DNA from: Lysinibacillus_B sp036662795
GTDB lineage: Bacteria; Bacillota; Bacilli; Bacillales_A; Planococcaceae
Assembly: GCF_036662795.1 (NCBI RefSeq)
Contig: NZ_JBAFWZ010000021.1
Location: 1 to 58,150 of the forward strand
DNA length: 58,150 nucleotides
Direction: 5' to 3'
Under the pieces are notes generated by a model. The model was given only the letters and a program-made list of their open reading frames with translations, had not been told where the DNA came from and did no database searches. Made by a program: the position numbers and the translations under genes. Position 1 is the stretch's first letter. Every line of letters begins with the position of its first letter. Shown here one piece after another: positions 1 through 7,161 of the stretch.

Positions 1-24
1 AAAGCGTCCCCGGAACGGAAATCA
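1..24. repeat. Edge of an interspersed intergenic repeat
   Basis: The first bases contain GGAACGGAAATCAA. The reverse complement of the full-length repeat at 50800-50931 ends with the same string (GGAACGGAAATCAAC). The window therefore seems to open inside another copy of this repeat, cut by the window edge. Confidence 0.5.
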
Positions 25-41
25 ATTTTCTCCATACTAAG

Positions 42-75
42 AAAACACCATTTTTATTGAGAAAAATGGTGTTTT
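42..75 (-). terminator. Intrinsic terminator after hslO
   Basis: A 14-bp perfect stem pairs 42-55 (AAAACACCATTTTT) with 62-75 around a six-base loop. It lies about 60 nt beyond the hslO stop. The A/T-rich flanks of the stem itself supply the U-tract. It could work in both directions. Confidence 0.75.
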
Positions 76-134
76 CGGGTTTTGTCCCAGCCTCCCTTTT
101 TGCTATATCGATTTTTTTATCATAAAGCAGGCTG

Positions 135-1013
135 TTAAACAGCAGCTTTCATTAATTCCTCTAAGTTCTCTTTCGTGAAATGGTACGTTTCATTACAGAA
201 ATGGCAATTAGCTTCAGCTTGTCCGTCCGTTTCAATCATATCTTGGATTTCTTCGCTTCCTAAACTAATGATTGCATTAGTAACCCTTTCTTCTGAGCAT
301 TGACATTGGAATTGAACCGGCATCTTTTCTAGAATATTTACATTTTCTTCTCCTAGTACTTGCTCTAGTATTTGCTCTGGTGTCATTCCTTCTGCAATCA
401 TTGTAGAGATTGGCTTGATGACGTTCAGACGTTCTTCGATTGCACTAATTACCTCATTTTCTGCACCTGGCATCAATTGAATAATAAAGCCGCCAGCTGA
501 TTGAATTGTGTTATCCGGATTCACTAGAACGCCTACCCCTACTGCAGATGGCGTTTGTTCAGAATTCAAAAGATAAGAGGTAAAATCCTCTCCGATTTCA
601 CCTGAAACTAACGGAATTTGCCCTACGAAAGGATGTTGGAGTCCGATATCCTTTGAAATGGTCATTAATCCTTCTGTTCCGACTGCTCTTTTCACATCTA
701 ATTTACCTTTTTCATTCAGGTCAAAATGAGTTTGAGGATGTGATACATATCCTCTCACTTCCCCTGTAGCGTCTGCATCTACAAGAATTGCTCCAATAGG
801 ACCGCCGCCATTGATTTTTATCGTTAGCTTTTCTTCACCTTTAAGCATTGCTCCTAGCATCACACCTGCCGTCATCGATCGCCCTAATGCAGCTGAAGCA
901 GTTGGCCACGTATTATGACGACGTTGAGCCTCTCTTATTGTTACAGTTGAGTTGACTGCATACGCACGTACTTGAGCATCGTATGCTAAAGCTTTTACTA
1001 AATAATCGTTCAT
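135..1013 (-). CDS. hslO: Hsp33 redox-regulated chaperone HslO
   Basis: A 292-residue Hsp33 chaperone, the usual family length. Hsp33 is a cytosolic holdase that binds unfolding proteins when oxidative stress forms disulfides and releases zinc. The C-terminal zinc switch is intact: C237 and C239 form the CXC pair and C270 and C273 form the CXXC pair, 31 residues apart. The N-terminal part carries the family's conserved Gly-rich strands (GGGPIG near residues 69-74). The next gene upstream ends 20 nt away on the same strand, so co-transcription with the monooxygenase is possible. A strong hairpin follows the stop. In many Bacilli hslO neighbours ftsH and cysK; those would lie outside this window. 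Confidence 0.95.
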   Translation of the reverse strand: MNDYLVKALAYDAQVRAYAVNSTVTIREAQRRHNTWPTASAALGRSMTAGVMLGAMLKGEEKLTIKINGGGPIGAILVDADATGEVRGYVSHPQTHFDLNEKGKLDVKRAVGTEGLMTISKDIGLQHPFVGQIPLVSGEIGEDFTSYLLNSEQTPSAVGVGVLVNPDNTIQSAGGFIIQLMPGAENEVISAIEERLNVIKPISTMIAEGMTPEQILEQVLGEENVNILEKMPVQFQCQCSEERVTNAIISLGSEEIQDMIETDGQAEANCHFCNETYHFTKENLEELMKAAV

Positions 1014-1032
1014 TTCTTTCTACCTTTCTCTT

Positions 1033-2025
1033 TTAAAGTAATTCCTGTGCTAATAATCGGTACACATTCAGACGTTTTTCCTGAGAATGTGGAATGCTAC
1101 AAATCATGGCTTCATCAAACCCATAATAAGCTTGCTCTTCCTGTAACCTTGCCGCTACTTCTTTTACGTCTCCGACTAGATGGATTTTACGATTTTCCTG
1201 AATAATCATTCGATCCATTTCGGTTAATGGATAATCACGGGCTTCCTCAGGCGTCATCACTTGCCCAATCTTACCTCTCATAAATAGTAAGCGCCAAATA
1301 TCTTGTGGCTTTGCTTCAAACTCAGCTTCTTCCTTTGATTGAGCCGTTGTCACCATATAGGAGACATTGATTTGAGGTTTCTCCATAAAGGCTGAAGGTC
1401 GGAAATTTCTTTTATATACATCTAAAATCTCCTTCGTCATCTCACCATTAAAAAATTGGGCAAAAGAATAGCCAACACCTCTTTGCCCGGCTTGAACAGC
1501 ACTGTTACCACTTGAACCTAGCAGCCAAGCTTCCGGTAAATTAACTTGAGACGGTGTTGCGATTGTTCTATGATACAAGCTATCTTTAGGTACTTCATCG
1601 TTAATCAACTGCAATGCTGCATCAAATTTTTCATACATATTGTTGAACATCGGTTGGCGTCCTTCTGATAACGCATAAATAGCGTAGTTATCGCCTCCAG
1701 GAGCTCGACCAACACCAAAATCAATACGACCTGGGGAAAATGCACTTAATGTTTTAAATACCTCCGCCAGTTTCAATGGGGAATAATGCATCATCATTAC
1801 TCCCCCGGTGCCAATACGAATATTTTTCGTCTTAGCCGTCAAATAAGCTGTCGTTACTTCAGGAGCAGAGCTTGCAAAAACATTTGTAGCATGATGTTCA
1901 GCCATCCACATGCGATGGTAGCCTAATTCATCTCCTAAAATCGCTAGCTCCTCTGCCTTTTTCAAAGCATCCGCTGCCGTATTCCCTCTCGTAACAGGGG
2001 CTTGATCCAGAATACTTAATCTCAT
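1033..2025 (-). CDS. Luciferase-like (LLM class) flavin-dependent oxidoreductase, MsnO8-type
   Basis: A 330-residue member of the bacterial luciferase-like monooxygenase family, which uses reduced flavin and oxygen. The N-terminus (LSILDQAPVTRG) and the WMAEHH segment near residue 40 are typical of the single-component subfamily annotated MsnO8. The GRIDFGVGRAPGG segment near residue 100 is the usual phosphate-binding region for FMN. The protein seems full length and cytosolic. Its substrate cannot be read from sequence. It sits between hslO (20 nt) and a DUF896 gene (24 nt), and a second, divergent LLM enzyme lies one gene further upstream, so these may form one minus-strand transcription unit responding to oxidative or sulfur stress. 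That last point is inference. Confidence 0.85.
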   Translation of the reverse strand: MRLSILDQAPVTRGNTAADALKKAEELAILGDELGYHRMWMAEHHATNVFASSAPEVTTAYLTAKTKNIRIGTGGVMMMHYSPLKLAEVFKTLSAFSPGRIDFGVGRAPGGDNYAIYALSEGRQPMFNNMYEKFDAALQLINDEVPKDSLYHRTIATPSQVNLPEAWLLGSSGNSAVQAGQRGVGYSFAQFFNGEMTKEILDVYKRNFRPSAFMEKPQINVSYMVTTAQSKEEAEFEAKPQDIWRLLFMRGKIGQVMTPEEARDYPLTEMDRMIIQENRKIHLVGDVKEVAARLQEEQAYYGFDEAMICSIPHSQEKRLNVYRLLAQELL

Positions 2026-2049
2026 ATAGATATCATCCTTCCAATAAGG

Positions 2050-2265
2050 TTATGCTTCCTTTTCTTTACGCAATTTATCCGGCGTGACATCATTTCCAAG
2101 CGGGTCGAGCACCGTCATCCCTGAAAAAGTAGTGATTACTTGTCCACGAATTTCACGCAAGTAATCTTCGCGTAATACTTGTTGCTCCACACGCTCAGCA
2201 TTTGTCAAACCTTCTTCACGCTGTTTTTTCGCCAATTCATTAATACGGTCCAATATATTTATCAT
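2050..2265 (-). CDS. DUF896 family small protein (YnzC-like)
   Basis: A 71-residue protein that matches the DUF896/YnzC family throughout. It has a helical hairpin N-terminus (RINELAKKQREEGLT), the NAERVEQQ..LR..YL segment, and the family's conserved C-terminal DPLGNDVTPDKLR motif. Members are small cytosolic helical-bundle proteins. B. subtilis YnzC belongs to the SOS-associated yneA-yneB-ynzC operon, but this copy is not in that context: its neighbours are two luciferase-like enzymes. A biochemical role is not established. The start is supported by a GGAG-like ribosome site just upstream on the minus strand. Confidence 0.85.
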   Translation of the reverse strand: MINILDRINELAKKQREEGLTNAERVEQQVLREDYLREIRGQVITTFSGMTVLDPLGNDVTPDKLRKEKEA

Positions 2266-2314
2266 CCTATTTCCGCTCCTTTCTCTTTATTGGTTTTGCC
2301 TATAACTCCACTAC

Positions 2315-3265
2315 TTATAGAGTTTGTGGGGGGAAATGCGGTACTACATATTCACCCAATTCTTGAATAACTTCAGCCAGTGGACGGTTCCCGTTTTTCA
2401 AAACAAGAATGACATGATTTACTCCAATGTTTTGTAATGCATACAGATAATCAATTAAAAACTTATGACCCGCTGTGAAACCGACCTTTATCGGAATTGG
2501 ATACGGTGAAGCCATTGGATTTTCTGATAAATTAACAACTAAAGGCTGGGAGAATGGCTTGAATCTTCCTACGGCTTTCCGCCAAAGCTTAATGAGCTCC
2601 TGCTGTCGATTCGCCTCTTGCGCGTAAAACATCCAGCCGTCTGTATTTTCGGCTAACCACTCTACTGTTTGCCCTGAATATCCTGTACCTAATATAGGAA
2701 TATCGGTTAAAAGTGGTTTAGGAATCACATCCCCCTCTATGAGCCCGACTCGTTTTGACTGAATTTTAGGGAATGTTTCCTGCCACAGTTTTCTCATGAC
2801 CAAAATAGACTCCCTAAACAATTCATCACGTTCATCCCGGTCTACTTTAAATGCTGGAAATTCGATTGGACGGTCTCCAGTGGCAACACCAAATAACAAA
2901 CGTTGCTTAGACATCTCATCTAAAGTTGCGGCCGATTTCGCTAAGTGCAGAGGGTGCCGCAATGTCGTAACAACACTCCCCGTACCAAGCGCGATTTTTT
3001 CCGTACTTGCACTTACATATGCAAGCAAGAGAAAAGGATCATACATCACGCCATTATCTCCAAAATTGGGATCGTAAAGAGGGGAATCCCTTACAAACAA
3101 AGATGCAAATCCTACATCTTCCGCTTGCTTTGCCAGCTTAATTTGCTCTGCTAAATCCATTGTTCCGATATTGTCACTAACCTCTAAAGGAAACGAAATG
3201 CCAAGCGTCAGTTTATTTTCTTTAAATGTTCGTGCAAAACCATTATGCGATTGAAATTTATCCAA
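2315..3265 (-). CDS. Luciferase-like oxidoreductase, BA3436-type
   Basis: A 316-residue LLM-class flavin enzyme from a different subfamily than the gene at 1033-2025. The N-terminus (LTLGISFPLE near residues 20-29), the SLFVRDSPLYDPNFGD stretch near residues 55-70, and GTGSVVTTLRHP near residue 95 fit the luciferase-type oxidoreductase family first named after B. anthracis BA3436 (recalled, not searched). The GVATGDRPIEFPAF segment forms the flavin phosphate site. It lies 31 nt downstream of the Rrf2 regulator and ends 49 nt before the DUF896 gene, so regulator, enzyme and downstream genes probably share one transcript. The substrate is unknown; regulation by the adjacent Rrf2 protein is inference from adjacency. 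Confidence 0.82.
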   Translation of the reverse strand: MDKFQSHNGFARTFKENKLTLGISFPLEVSDNIGTMDLAEQIKLAKQAEDVGFASLFVRDSPLYDPNFGDNGVMYDPFLLLAYVSASTEKIALGTGSVVTTLRHPLHLAKSAATLDEMSKQRLLFGVATGDRPIEFPAFKVDRDERDELFRESILVMRKLWQETFPKIQSKRVGLIEGDVIPKPLLTDIPILGTGYSGQTVEWLAENTDGWMFYAQEANRQQELIKLWRKAVGRFKPFSQPLVVNLSENPMASPYPIPIKVGFTAGHKFLIDYLYALQNIGVNHVILVLKNGNRPLAEVIQELGEYVVPHFPPQTL

Positions 3266-3296
3266 ATTTATTCCACCTGACTATGACGCTTTACTG

Positions 3297-3776
3297 TTAT
3301 AAAACCATTTTTTCTTTTATCCACTCTTGCAGCAATTGTACTTCCGATTGGTAGCTTTTATTTATTTCTTCATATAAAGAGGCTATCGTTTTGCGTTTCA
3401 ATACAGCCTTCCAAGAGGACTCCGCTTCTTCCATCAAATCTGCCAGCAAGCAACAGCAATCGCCCTCCTCTAGCTCAAGCATGTCATGCAGCACGCCACT
3501 AGAAGAAAAGAGAGATTGCTGTCCTTCTATAGCTAGATAAATATCATATACCCGAATATCTTCAGGCTTTTTCTTTAATTTAAAGCCTCCCTTTACCCCT
3601 GGTACAGAAGTAATCAAGTCAGCACTCACTAGCTTTCTCAGCAATTTCTGAAAATACGTTGGTGAGGCGCCCAACTGCTGACTAATCGCTTCGCCCGGTA
3701 ATACTGCTTTATCCGGTAGCAGGTTCAGGATAAGAATGGCATATACAGACTGCTCAACGCCCGTTTTCATTTGCAT
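3297..3776 (-). CDS. Rrf2 family transcriptional regulator with a Cys triplet
   Basis: A 159-residue Rrf2-family DNA-binding protein. The winged helix is in the first 70 residues, with the family's LPGEAISQQLGASPTYFQKL recognition region and the GVKGGF wing. Rrf2 proteins sense Fe-S clusters, cysteine metabolism or oxidants. The usual three spaced cysteines (as in IscR or NsrR) are absent. Instead C107, C108 and C109 occur together in an acidic stretch (EEGDCCCLLADL), which could be a redox or metal switch. The gene heads a minus-strand run with the BA3436-like monooxygenase 31 nt downstream and has a good promoter. Autoregulation through the inverted repeat at 3854-3899 is possible but inferred. 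Confidence 0.85.
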   Translation of the reverse strand: MQMKTGVEQSVYAILILNLLPDKAVLPGEAISQQLGASPTYFQKLLRKLVSADLITSVPGVKGGFKLKKKPEDIRVYDIYLAIEGQQSLFSSSGVLHDMLELEEGDCCCLLADLMEEAESSWKAVLKRKTIASLYEEINKSYQSEVQLLQEWIKEKMVL

Positions 3777-3796
3777 TTCATCACTACCTTTATTTT

Positions 3797-3825
3797 ATAA
3801 TATGTACTATATCTAACTCGGACAA
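3797..3825 (-). promoter_or_regulatory. Sigma-A-type promoter of the Rrf2 gene
   Basis: On the minus strand TTGTCC (3825-3820) and TATTAT (3802-3797) are separated by exactly 17 bp. They end about 20 nt before the start codon region of the Rrf2 gene, so the leader is short. Confidence 0.6.
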
Positions 3826-3853
3826 TCGTTATCCACGTTAGTTTAAACTATAT

Positions 3854-3899
3854 CTACCTAAAAGTAAACTATTCTATGCTATCTTCAAATTTTAGGTAG
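3854..3899. promoter_or_regulatory. Inverted repeat upstream of the Rrf2 promoter, possible operator
   Basis: CTACCTAAAA at 3854-3863 is repeated as its exact reverse complement TTTTAGGTAG at 3890-3899, with 26 bp between. The palindrome TAGTTTAAACTA at 3839-3850 lies between it and the -35 box. Position suggests regulator binding, but which protein binds is not shown. Confidence 0.35.
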
Positions 3900-3919
3900 C
3901 GACGGATTTATACTATTAA

Positions 3920-3956
3920 AAAAGCCGATTTTATCACAGCTGTGATAAATCGACTT
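3920..3956 (-). terminator. Terminator after the SLH protein gene
   Basis: AAAGCCGATTTTATCACA is followed at once by the nearly complementary TGTGATAAATCGACTTT (one bulge, one mismatch). On the minus strand this gives a long stem followed by a T-rich run, 35 nt beyond the SLH gene stop. Confidence 0.7.
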
Positions 3957-3991
3957 TCATTTTATGTTGCTCTTATATATAGTCCGTTTAA

Positions 3992-4843
3992 TCAGTAATT
4001 TCTTATTTCCTCTTTTGGTTTATCCGGTTCTGGGATTTCCGGGTTAGGGTGATCAGGGTTTGGTATTTCTGGTTCTTTTCCCTCATCTGGTTGTGGTTCT
4101 GGCTCTACCGGATCTGGATTTGGTTCTACTGGGCCTGGCTCTGGTTGTGGTTCTGGATTTGGTTCTACCGGGCCTGGCTCTGGTTGTGGCTCTGGATTTG
4201 GTTCTACCGGTGTTAAATTATCCTTCGCTTTCAGGAATTTGCTAGCTACTAATGCCGCGGCCTGACGCTCTGCACTTGCCCCAGGATTGAACGTCCCATT
4301 TCCGTTGCCATTCAATAACCCTAAACCTACCGCTGCTCCTACATAATTTCTTGCCCAGTCGGAGATACTGCCTGCATCACTAAAAGGGAGATTAGCACCC
4401 ATTCCTGTAGTATCTCTTCGAAGTGCTCGAACGAAAATGGCTACCATTTGTTCTCTCGTTAAATTTTCACCCGTACCAAATGTCCCATCCCCCATTCCGG
4501 AAATGAGTCCAGCTTTTACAGCCCCTTCAATTGCTGGAAATGCATAATGACCTTGTGGTACATCGCTAAAAGTTGGAGTTGCAGGTTGATTTGAAGAATC
4601 TAAATTAAGAGCTTTCGCCATAATGATCGCAAAATCTTGTCTAGTAATATTAGCAGTAGGATTAAACTTCCCATTTCCCGTACCATTTAAAATTCCTAGG
4701 GCAGCCAATTCCTGTATTTCATCTCTCGCATAGGAACCGTCAATATCTGAAAAATCCACTGCTGCATTAGCTGAATCCGAAATATTCATCCCAAATAATA
4801 AAGCACTTGAAACTAAAAAATATTTTATAAATTTATTCCTCAT
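3992..4843 (-). CDS. S-layer homology (SLH) domain surface protein with a Pro/Glu repeat tail
   Basis: A 283-residue exported protein. A signal peptide occupies residues 1-27 (hydrophobic core LVSSALLFG, cleavage likely after ANA). Three SLH domains follow, roughly 30-85, 92-150 and 155-210, each with the GNGKFNP / GDGTFG / GNGTFNP turn and an ITR/LTRE-like helix start. SLH triplets bind pyruvylated secondary wall polymers and anchor proteins to the cell surface. The rest is a 13-residue proline/glutamate repeat (PVEPNPEPQPEPG) and a degenerate tail to the C-terminus. No catalytic module is attached, so it may be a wall-spanning spacer or the remains of a larger protein. A -10-like box and a TTAACC direct repeat lie just upstream. 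Confidence 0.85.
   Translation of the reverse strand: MRNKFIKYFLVSSALLFGMNISDSANAAVDFSDIDGSYARDEIQELAALGILNGTGNGKFNPTANITRQDFAIIMAKALNLDSSNQPATPTFSDVPQGHYAFPAIEGAVKAGLISGMGDGTFGTGENLTREQMVAIFVRALRRDTTGMGANLPFSDAGSISDWARNYVGAAVGLGLLNGNGNGTFNPGASAERQAAALVASKFLKAKDNLTPVEPNPEPQPEPGPVEPNPEPQPEPGPVEPNPDPVEPEPQPDEGKEPEIPNPDHPNPEIPEPDKPKEEIRNY
4122..4208. repeat. 39-bp tandem repeat coding the Pro/Glu tail
   Basis: Two nearly identical 39-bp units (4122-4160 and 4161-4199) and the start of a third encode the 13-residue unit PVEPNPEPQPEPG on the minus strand. Such repeats vary in number by slippage, so the tail length may differ between strains. Confidence 0.85.
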
Positions 4844-4878
4844 ACTATTCCTCCTCGTATATTAGTAGTAATGAGAAT

Positions 4879-4908
4879 GATATAGTATGAAGGTTAAAGT
4901 TAGGTTAA
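4879..4908 (-). promoter_or_regulatory. Direct repeat TTAACC-N5-TTAACC plus -10 box before the SLH gene
   Basis: On the minus strand TTAACC (4908-4903) and TTAACC (4897-4892) are exactly 11 bp apart, one helical turn. Seven bases after them comes TATATC (4884-4879), a plausible -10. No good -35 is present, as expected for a promoter activated by an OmpR/PhoP-type response regulator. The GDSL-SLH gene at 46511-47869 has the same arrangement. Confidence 0.5.
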
Positions 4909-5400
4909 AAAATAGAGTTTTATAAAATTATATGCACTTTACAAACACCCCATCATTAATAAACTCCGTCTTAAAAAATCATTAAAAACGCGATTCGTCA
5001 AAATTCATATACTACTTATTATAAAATATGTGCCAACTCGAATATTAGGGGGCTCTTCCCAAAAATCGTTCGGATGTGCACTTATTTATAAATATGTTGT
5101 ATATCAATCCTGCCAAATTGGCTTTTTCCAGAAAAAAATTTGCATGATTAATAATTCGAACTTATTTATCTGTTATGTATTGAAAAAAGAGCACAAAAAT
5201 ATCAAACCCAAGCTAACGATTCTTCTTATTACTTTTAAATCTATTCATTTTCAGCTCATTTTTCTATAGAAATGAGCATATTTCACTTCCCACATACATA
5301 GTGTATTCTATTAAAAAGCGTACATTCCTTTCCGACAGCTCTATGAGGATTCTCTATTTCCCTACTTATTTCTAGTGAAAATAGGATAGAAATCATTAAA
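4909..5400. other. Gene-poor AT-rich spacer
   Basis: No convincing coding sequence was found in either strand. The open frame at 5030-5269 has no ribosome site and atypical composition. A small hairpin pairs GCTCATTT (5254-5261) with AAATGAGC (5270-5277) and could be a weak terminator. Confidence 0.4.
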
Positions 5401-5416
5401 AAAGGGGTGAATATTT

Positions 5417-5824
5417 GTGAAAAGAGATTTCGCAGTTGCACTAATTGCCATTGTTTTATTAACCATTAGTGCATGCAGCGGTCGTAGTATTGATCAGGAG
5501 CATAAGAACTATTTAAAAGGATTCGGCTGGACGATTCATTTCTATGAAAGTGAGGAAACAATGGAGCTTAGCCTATACCCCGAAACCGTGGATTCTTATC
5601 ATGCTTCGAACATTTATTTTCTGGATGACCATATTGATTCGGAAGTTAAGGTTTCAAATTATACTTTAGAGCAGCTCGATGATGGTGGAGAACCTATCCG
5701 GGTCACAATTTACGAGAAAAACAATGAAATACTTGGAGCAATAGGCGTTTTGCCAAGCTGGACACCTGGGTTATTTAATATTAAGGACAAAGAGCAATTG
5801 ATGGTTGAAGGATTGATCGAATGA
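5417..5824 (+). CDS. Small lipoprotein of unknown function
   Basis: A 135-residue predicted lipoprotein. The start is GTG at 5417, chosen because AAAGGGGTGA lies directly upstream at 5401-5410. Residues 1-19 form a lipoprotein signal (hydrophobic VALIAIVLLTI) ending in the lipobox ISAC, with C20 as the lipidated residue. The mature part is acidic and mixed alpha/beta in appearance, with an ESEETMELSLYPETV segment near residue 45 and no recognised catalytic motif. It would sit on the outer face of the membrane. It is monocistronic, ending in a hairpin shared with the convergent gene. I do not recognise the family. Confidence 0.7.
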   Translation: MKRDFAVALIAIVLLTISACSGRSIDQEHKNYLKGFGWTIHFYESEETMELSLYPETVDSYHASNIYFLDDHIDSEVKVSNYTLEQLDDGGEPIRVTIYEKNNEILGAIGVLPSWTPGLFNIKDKEQLMVEGLIE

Positions 5825-5830
5825 GACAAA

Positions 5831-5866
5831 AAGCTTGGGGGCCATATGTTATTGACTCCCAAGCTA
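5831..5866. terminator. Bidirectional terminator between convergent genes
   Basis: AGCTTGGG (5832-5839) pairs with CCCAAGCT (5858-5865), with a T-rich run on the plus side and A-rich on the other. It lies just after the lipoprotein stop (5824) and just before the stop of the opposing gene (5873). Confidence 0.7.
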
Positions 5867-5872
5867 ATTTAA

Positions 5873-6166
5873 TTAATCACCCTTCAGCACTTTTTCCATG
5901 CCATCTTTACCACCCGTAAAGTACCCGTTTCCATAAGCTATCTTCATCACCAGCATCTCATCCTCTGAGAGCTGTCGGTCTAAAGCATCTTCAATTTGAT
6001 TTTGGGAAGCTGTATCCGGATCATCTCCAATCCTTGAATCAAAATGGGTGTGAAATAGGTATTCTAAAAACTTAATCCGTTCTCCATTGTTCATGTTTTG
6101 TAAAGCGTTTATCATTTCCTCAGCTGTCTTTTGGTTGGTTATTGATTGATTATTTGATGTACCCAC
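5873..6166 (-). CDS. Hypothetical small acidic protein
   Basis: A 97-residue protein I do not recognise. The start is GTG at 6166 because AGGAGGT lies 11 nt upstream on the minus strand. It appears soluble and helical, with segments TAEEMINALQNMNNGERIKFLEY (as scattered heptads, residues 14-36) and LSEDEMLVMKIAYGNGYF (residues 69-86). There is no signal peptide or membrane span. It ends with a run of charged residues at the shared terminator. The next gene upstream, a small membrane protein, is 52 nt away and may be on the same transcript. Confidence 0.6.
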   Translation of the reverse strand: MGTSNNQSITNQKTAEEMINALQNMNNGERIKFLEYLFHTHFDSRIGDDPDTASQNQIEDALDRQLSEDEMLVMKIAYGNGYFTGGKDGMEKVLKGD

Positions 6167-6218
6167 AAATATGTAATACCTCCTGATTATTAAAAATACG
6201 AAGCCTCTCCCTACCTAG

Positions 6219-6458
6219 TTATGCTATTAACGCTCCTATTGTACAAAATACCGCAACAAGCAGCCCTAATAGAAATGTTATTACTCTTTTCATTATTGTT
6301 GGAGAAAATGTATAAGCGAGTGTCACGATGAACTCGATAAAGCTAGAAGTTGAACCGGTATATATACTTTCTATGTCGCGTTTCTTTCCGTATATCGAAA
6401 ACCACATCAAGTACAGCCCTAAAAAGGCTATTAATGCTAATAAAATGTTTAACCACAT
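6219..6458 (-). CDS. Hypothetical small membrane protein
   Basis: A 79-residue integral membrane protein of unknown function. Helix one is residues 3-24, followed by a charged loop (YGKKRDIESIYTG). A second hydrophobic stretch (residues 40-52) and a strongly hydrophobic C-terminal helix (residues 58-79) follow. The start ATG at 6458 has GGAG nine bases upstream. The gene is followed by the acidic hypothetical protein on the same strand. No family was recognised; small size and three helices suggest an accessory membrane protein. Confidence 0.6.
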   Translation of the reverse strand: MWLNILLALIAFLGLYLMWFSIYGKKRDIESIYTGSTSSFIEFIVTLAYTFSPTIMKRVITFLLGLLVAVFCTIGALIA

Positions 6459-6644
6459 GTTCTTAACTCCAAATTAAAATTTTATGTCGGTCGACCAACT
6501 TTATAATAATATACGTTCTTTTATATTATTAGTAGTTATTATTGGCACTTTTATTAGGCTGAGCTTCACCATTCACCTTCCATTTGCTGGTATCATGTTA
6601 TAATTAATAATAGACTCGTATTAGAAGAGAGGTAATAGTGATCC

Positions 6645-7139
6645 ATGTTTATTATTAGAAATTTCGAACAGAATAATATGGATTTTTTGACGGATATGCT
6701 ATATGAATCTATCTATATTCCGATGAATAAACCAACTAAAGTGGAGCTATTAAACTCGCCTCATTTAAAAAAGTACTATGAAGGCTGAGGAAGAGATGGA
6801 GATGCAGCCCTAATAGCCCTCAACTCGAATAAGCAAGAGGTGGGTGCTGTATGGTATAGATTATTCGACGAAAAGGACAAAGGGTATGGATATGTAGACA
6901 GTTCTACACCTGAATTAGGGATAGCGGTTTGTAAGGAAGCAAGAGGACTTGGGTTAGGAACCTTGCTAATGCAGAAGATAATTCAGAAAGCGATGCAAGA
7001 AGGCTATCCATCCATTTCATTAAGTGTAGATCCTGAAAACACAACTGCCGTTCATCTGTATAAAAAATTAGGTTTTAAAGAAGTTGGAGTTGAAGGAACA
7101 TCCATTACAATGGTCAGTAGATTTTATTATAGTAAATAA
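6645..7139 (+). pseudogene. GNAT N-acetyltransferase interrupted by an in-frame TGA
   Basis: The reading frame opens at ATG 6645, preceded by an AGAGAGG ribosome site at 6624-6631. It would encode 164 residues, the normal length of a GNAT acetyltransferase, but codon 48 is TGA (6786-6788). The flanking sequence reads YYEG-stop-GRDGDAALIA. Relatives have EGWGR.GD at this point, so TGG to TGA is the simplest explanation. Downstream of the stop the frame is fully intact, with the acetyl-CoA loop GLGLGTLLM and the C-terminal helix DPENTTAVHLYKKLGF. The 3' part could restart at GTG 6840, but that fragment lacks the first strands. It may be a fresh pseudogene or a sequencing error. Confidence 0.75.
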
Positions 7140-7161
7140 TTTTGCAAAAGAGGTGAAAACT

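Noticed and set aside
4122..4208. Regular repeats as a CRISPR array
   Set aside because: The repeats are directly adjacent without spacers and encode a Pro/Glu tail.
5030..5269. 79-codon plus-strand frame
   Set aside because: No ribosome site, odd composition and no recognisable pattern in an AT-rich gap.
6786..6788. TGA as selenocysteine or a changed genetic code
   Set aside because: No selenocysteine insertion hairpin was seen after the codon, the position is a conserved Trp in relatives, and all other genes use TGA as stop (for example nosL, fetA).
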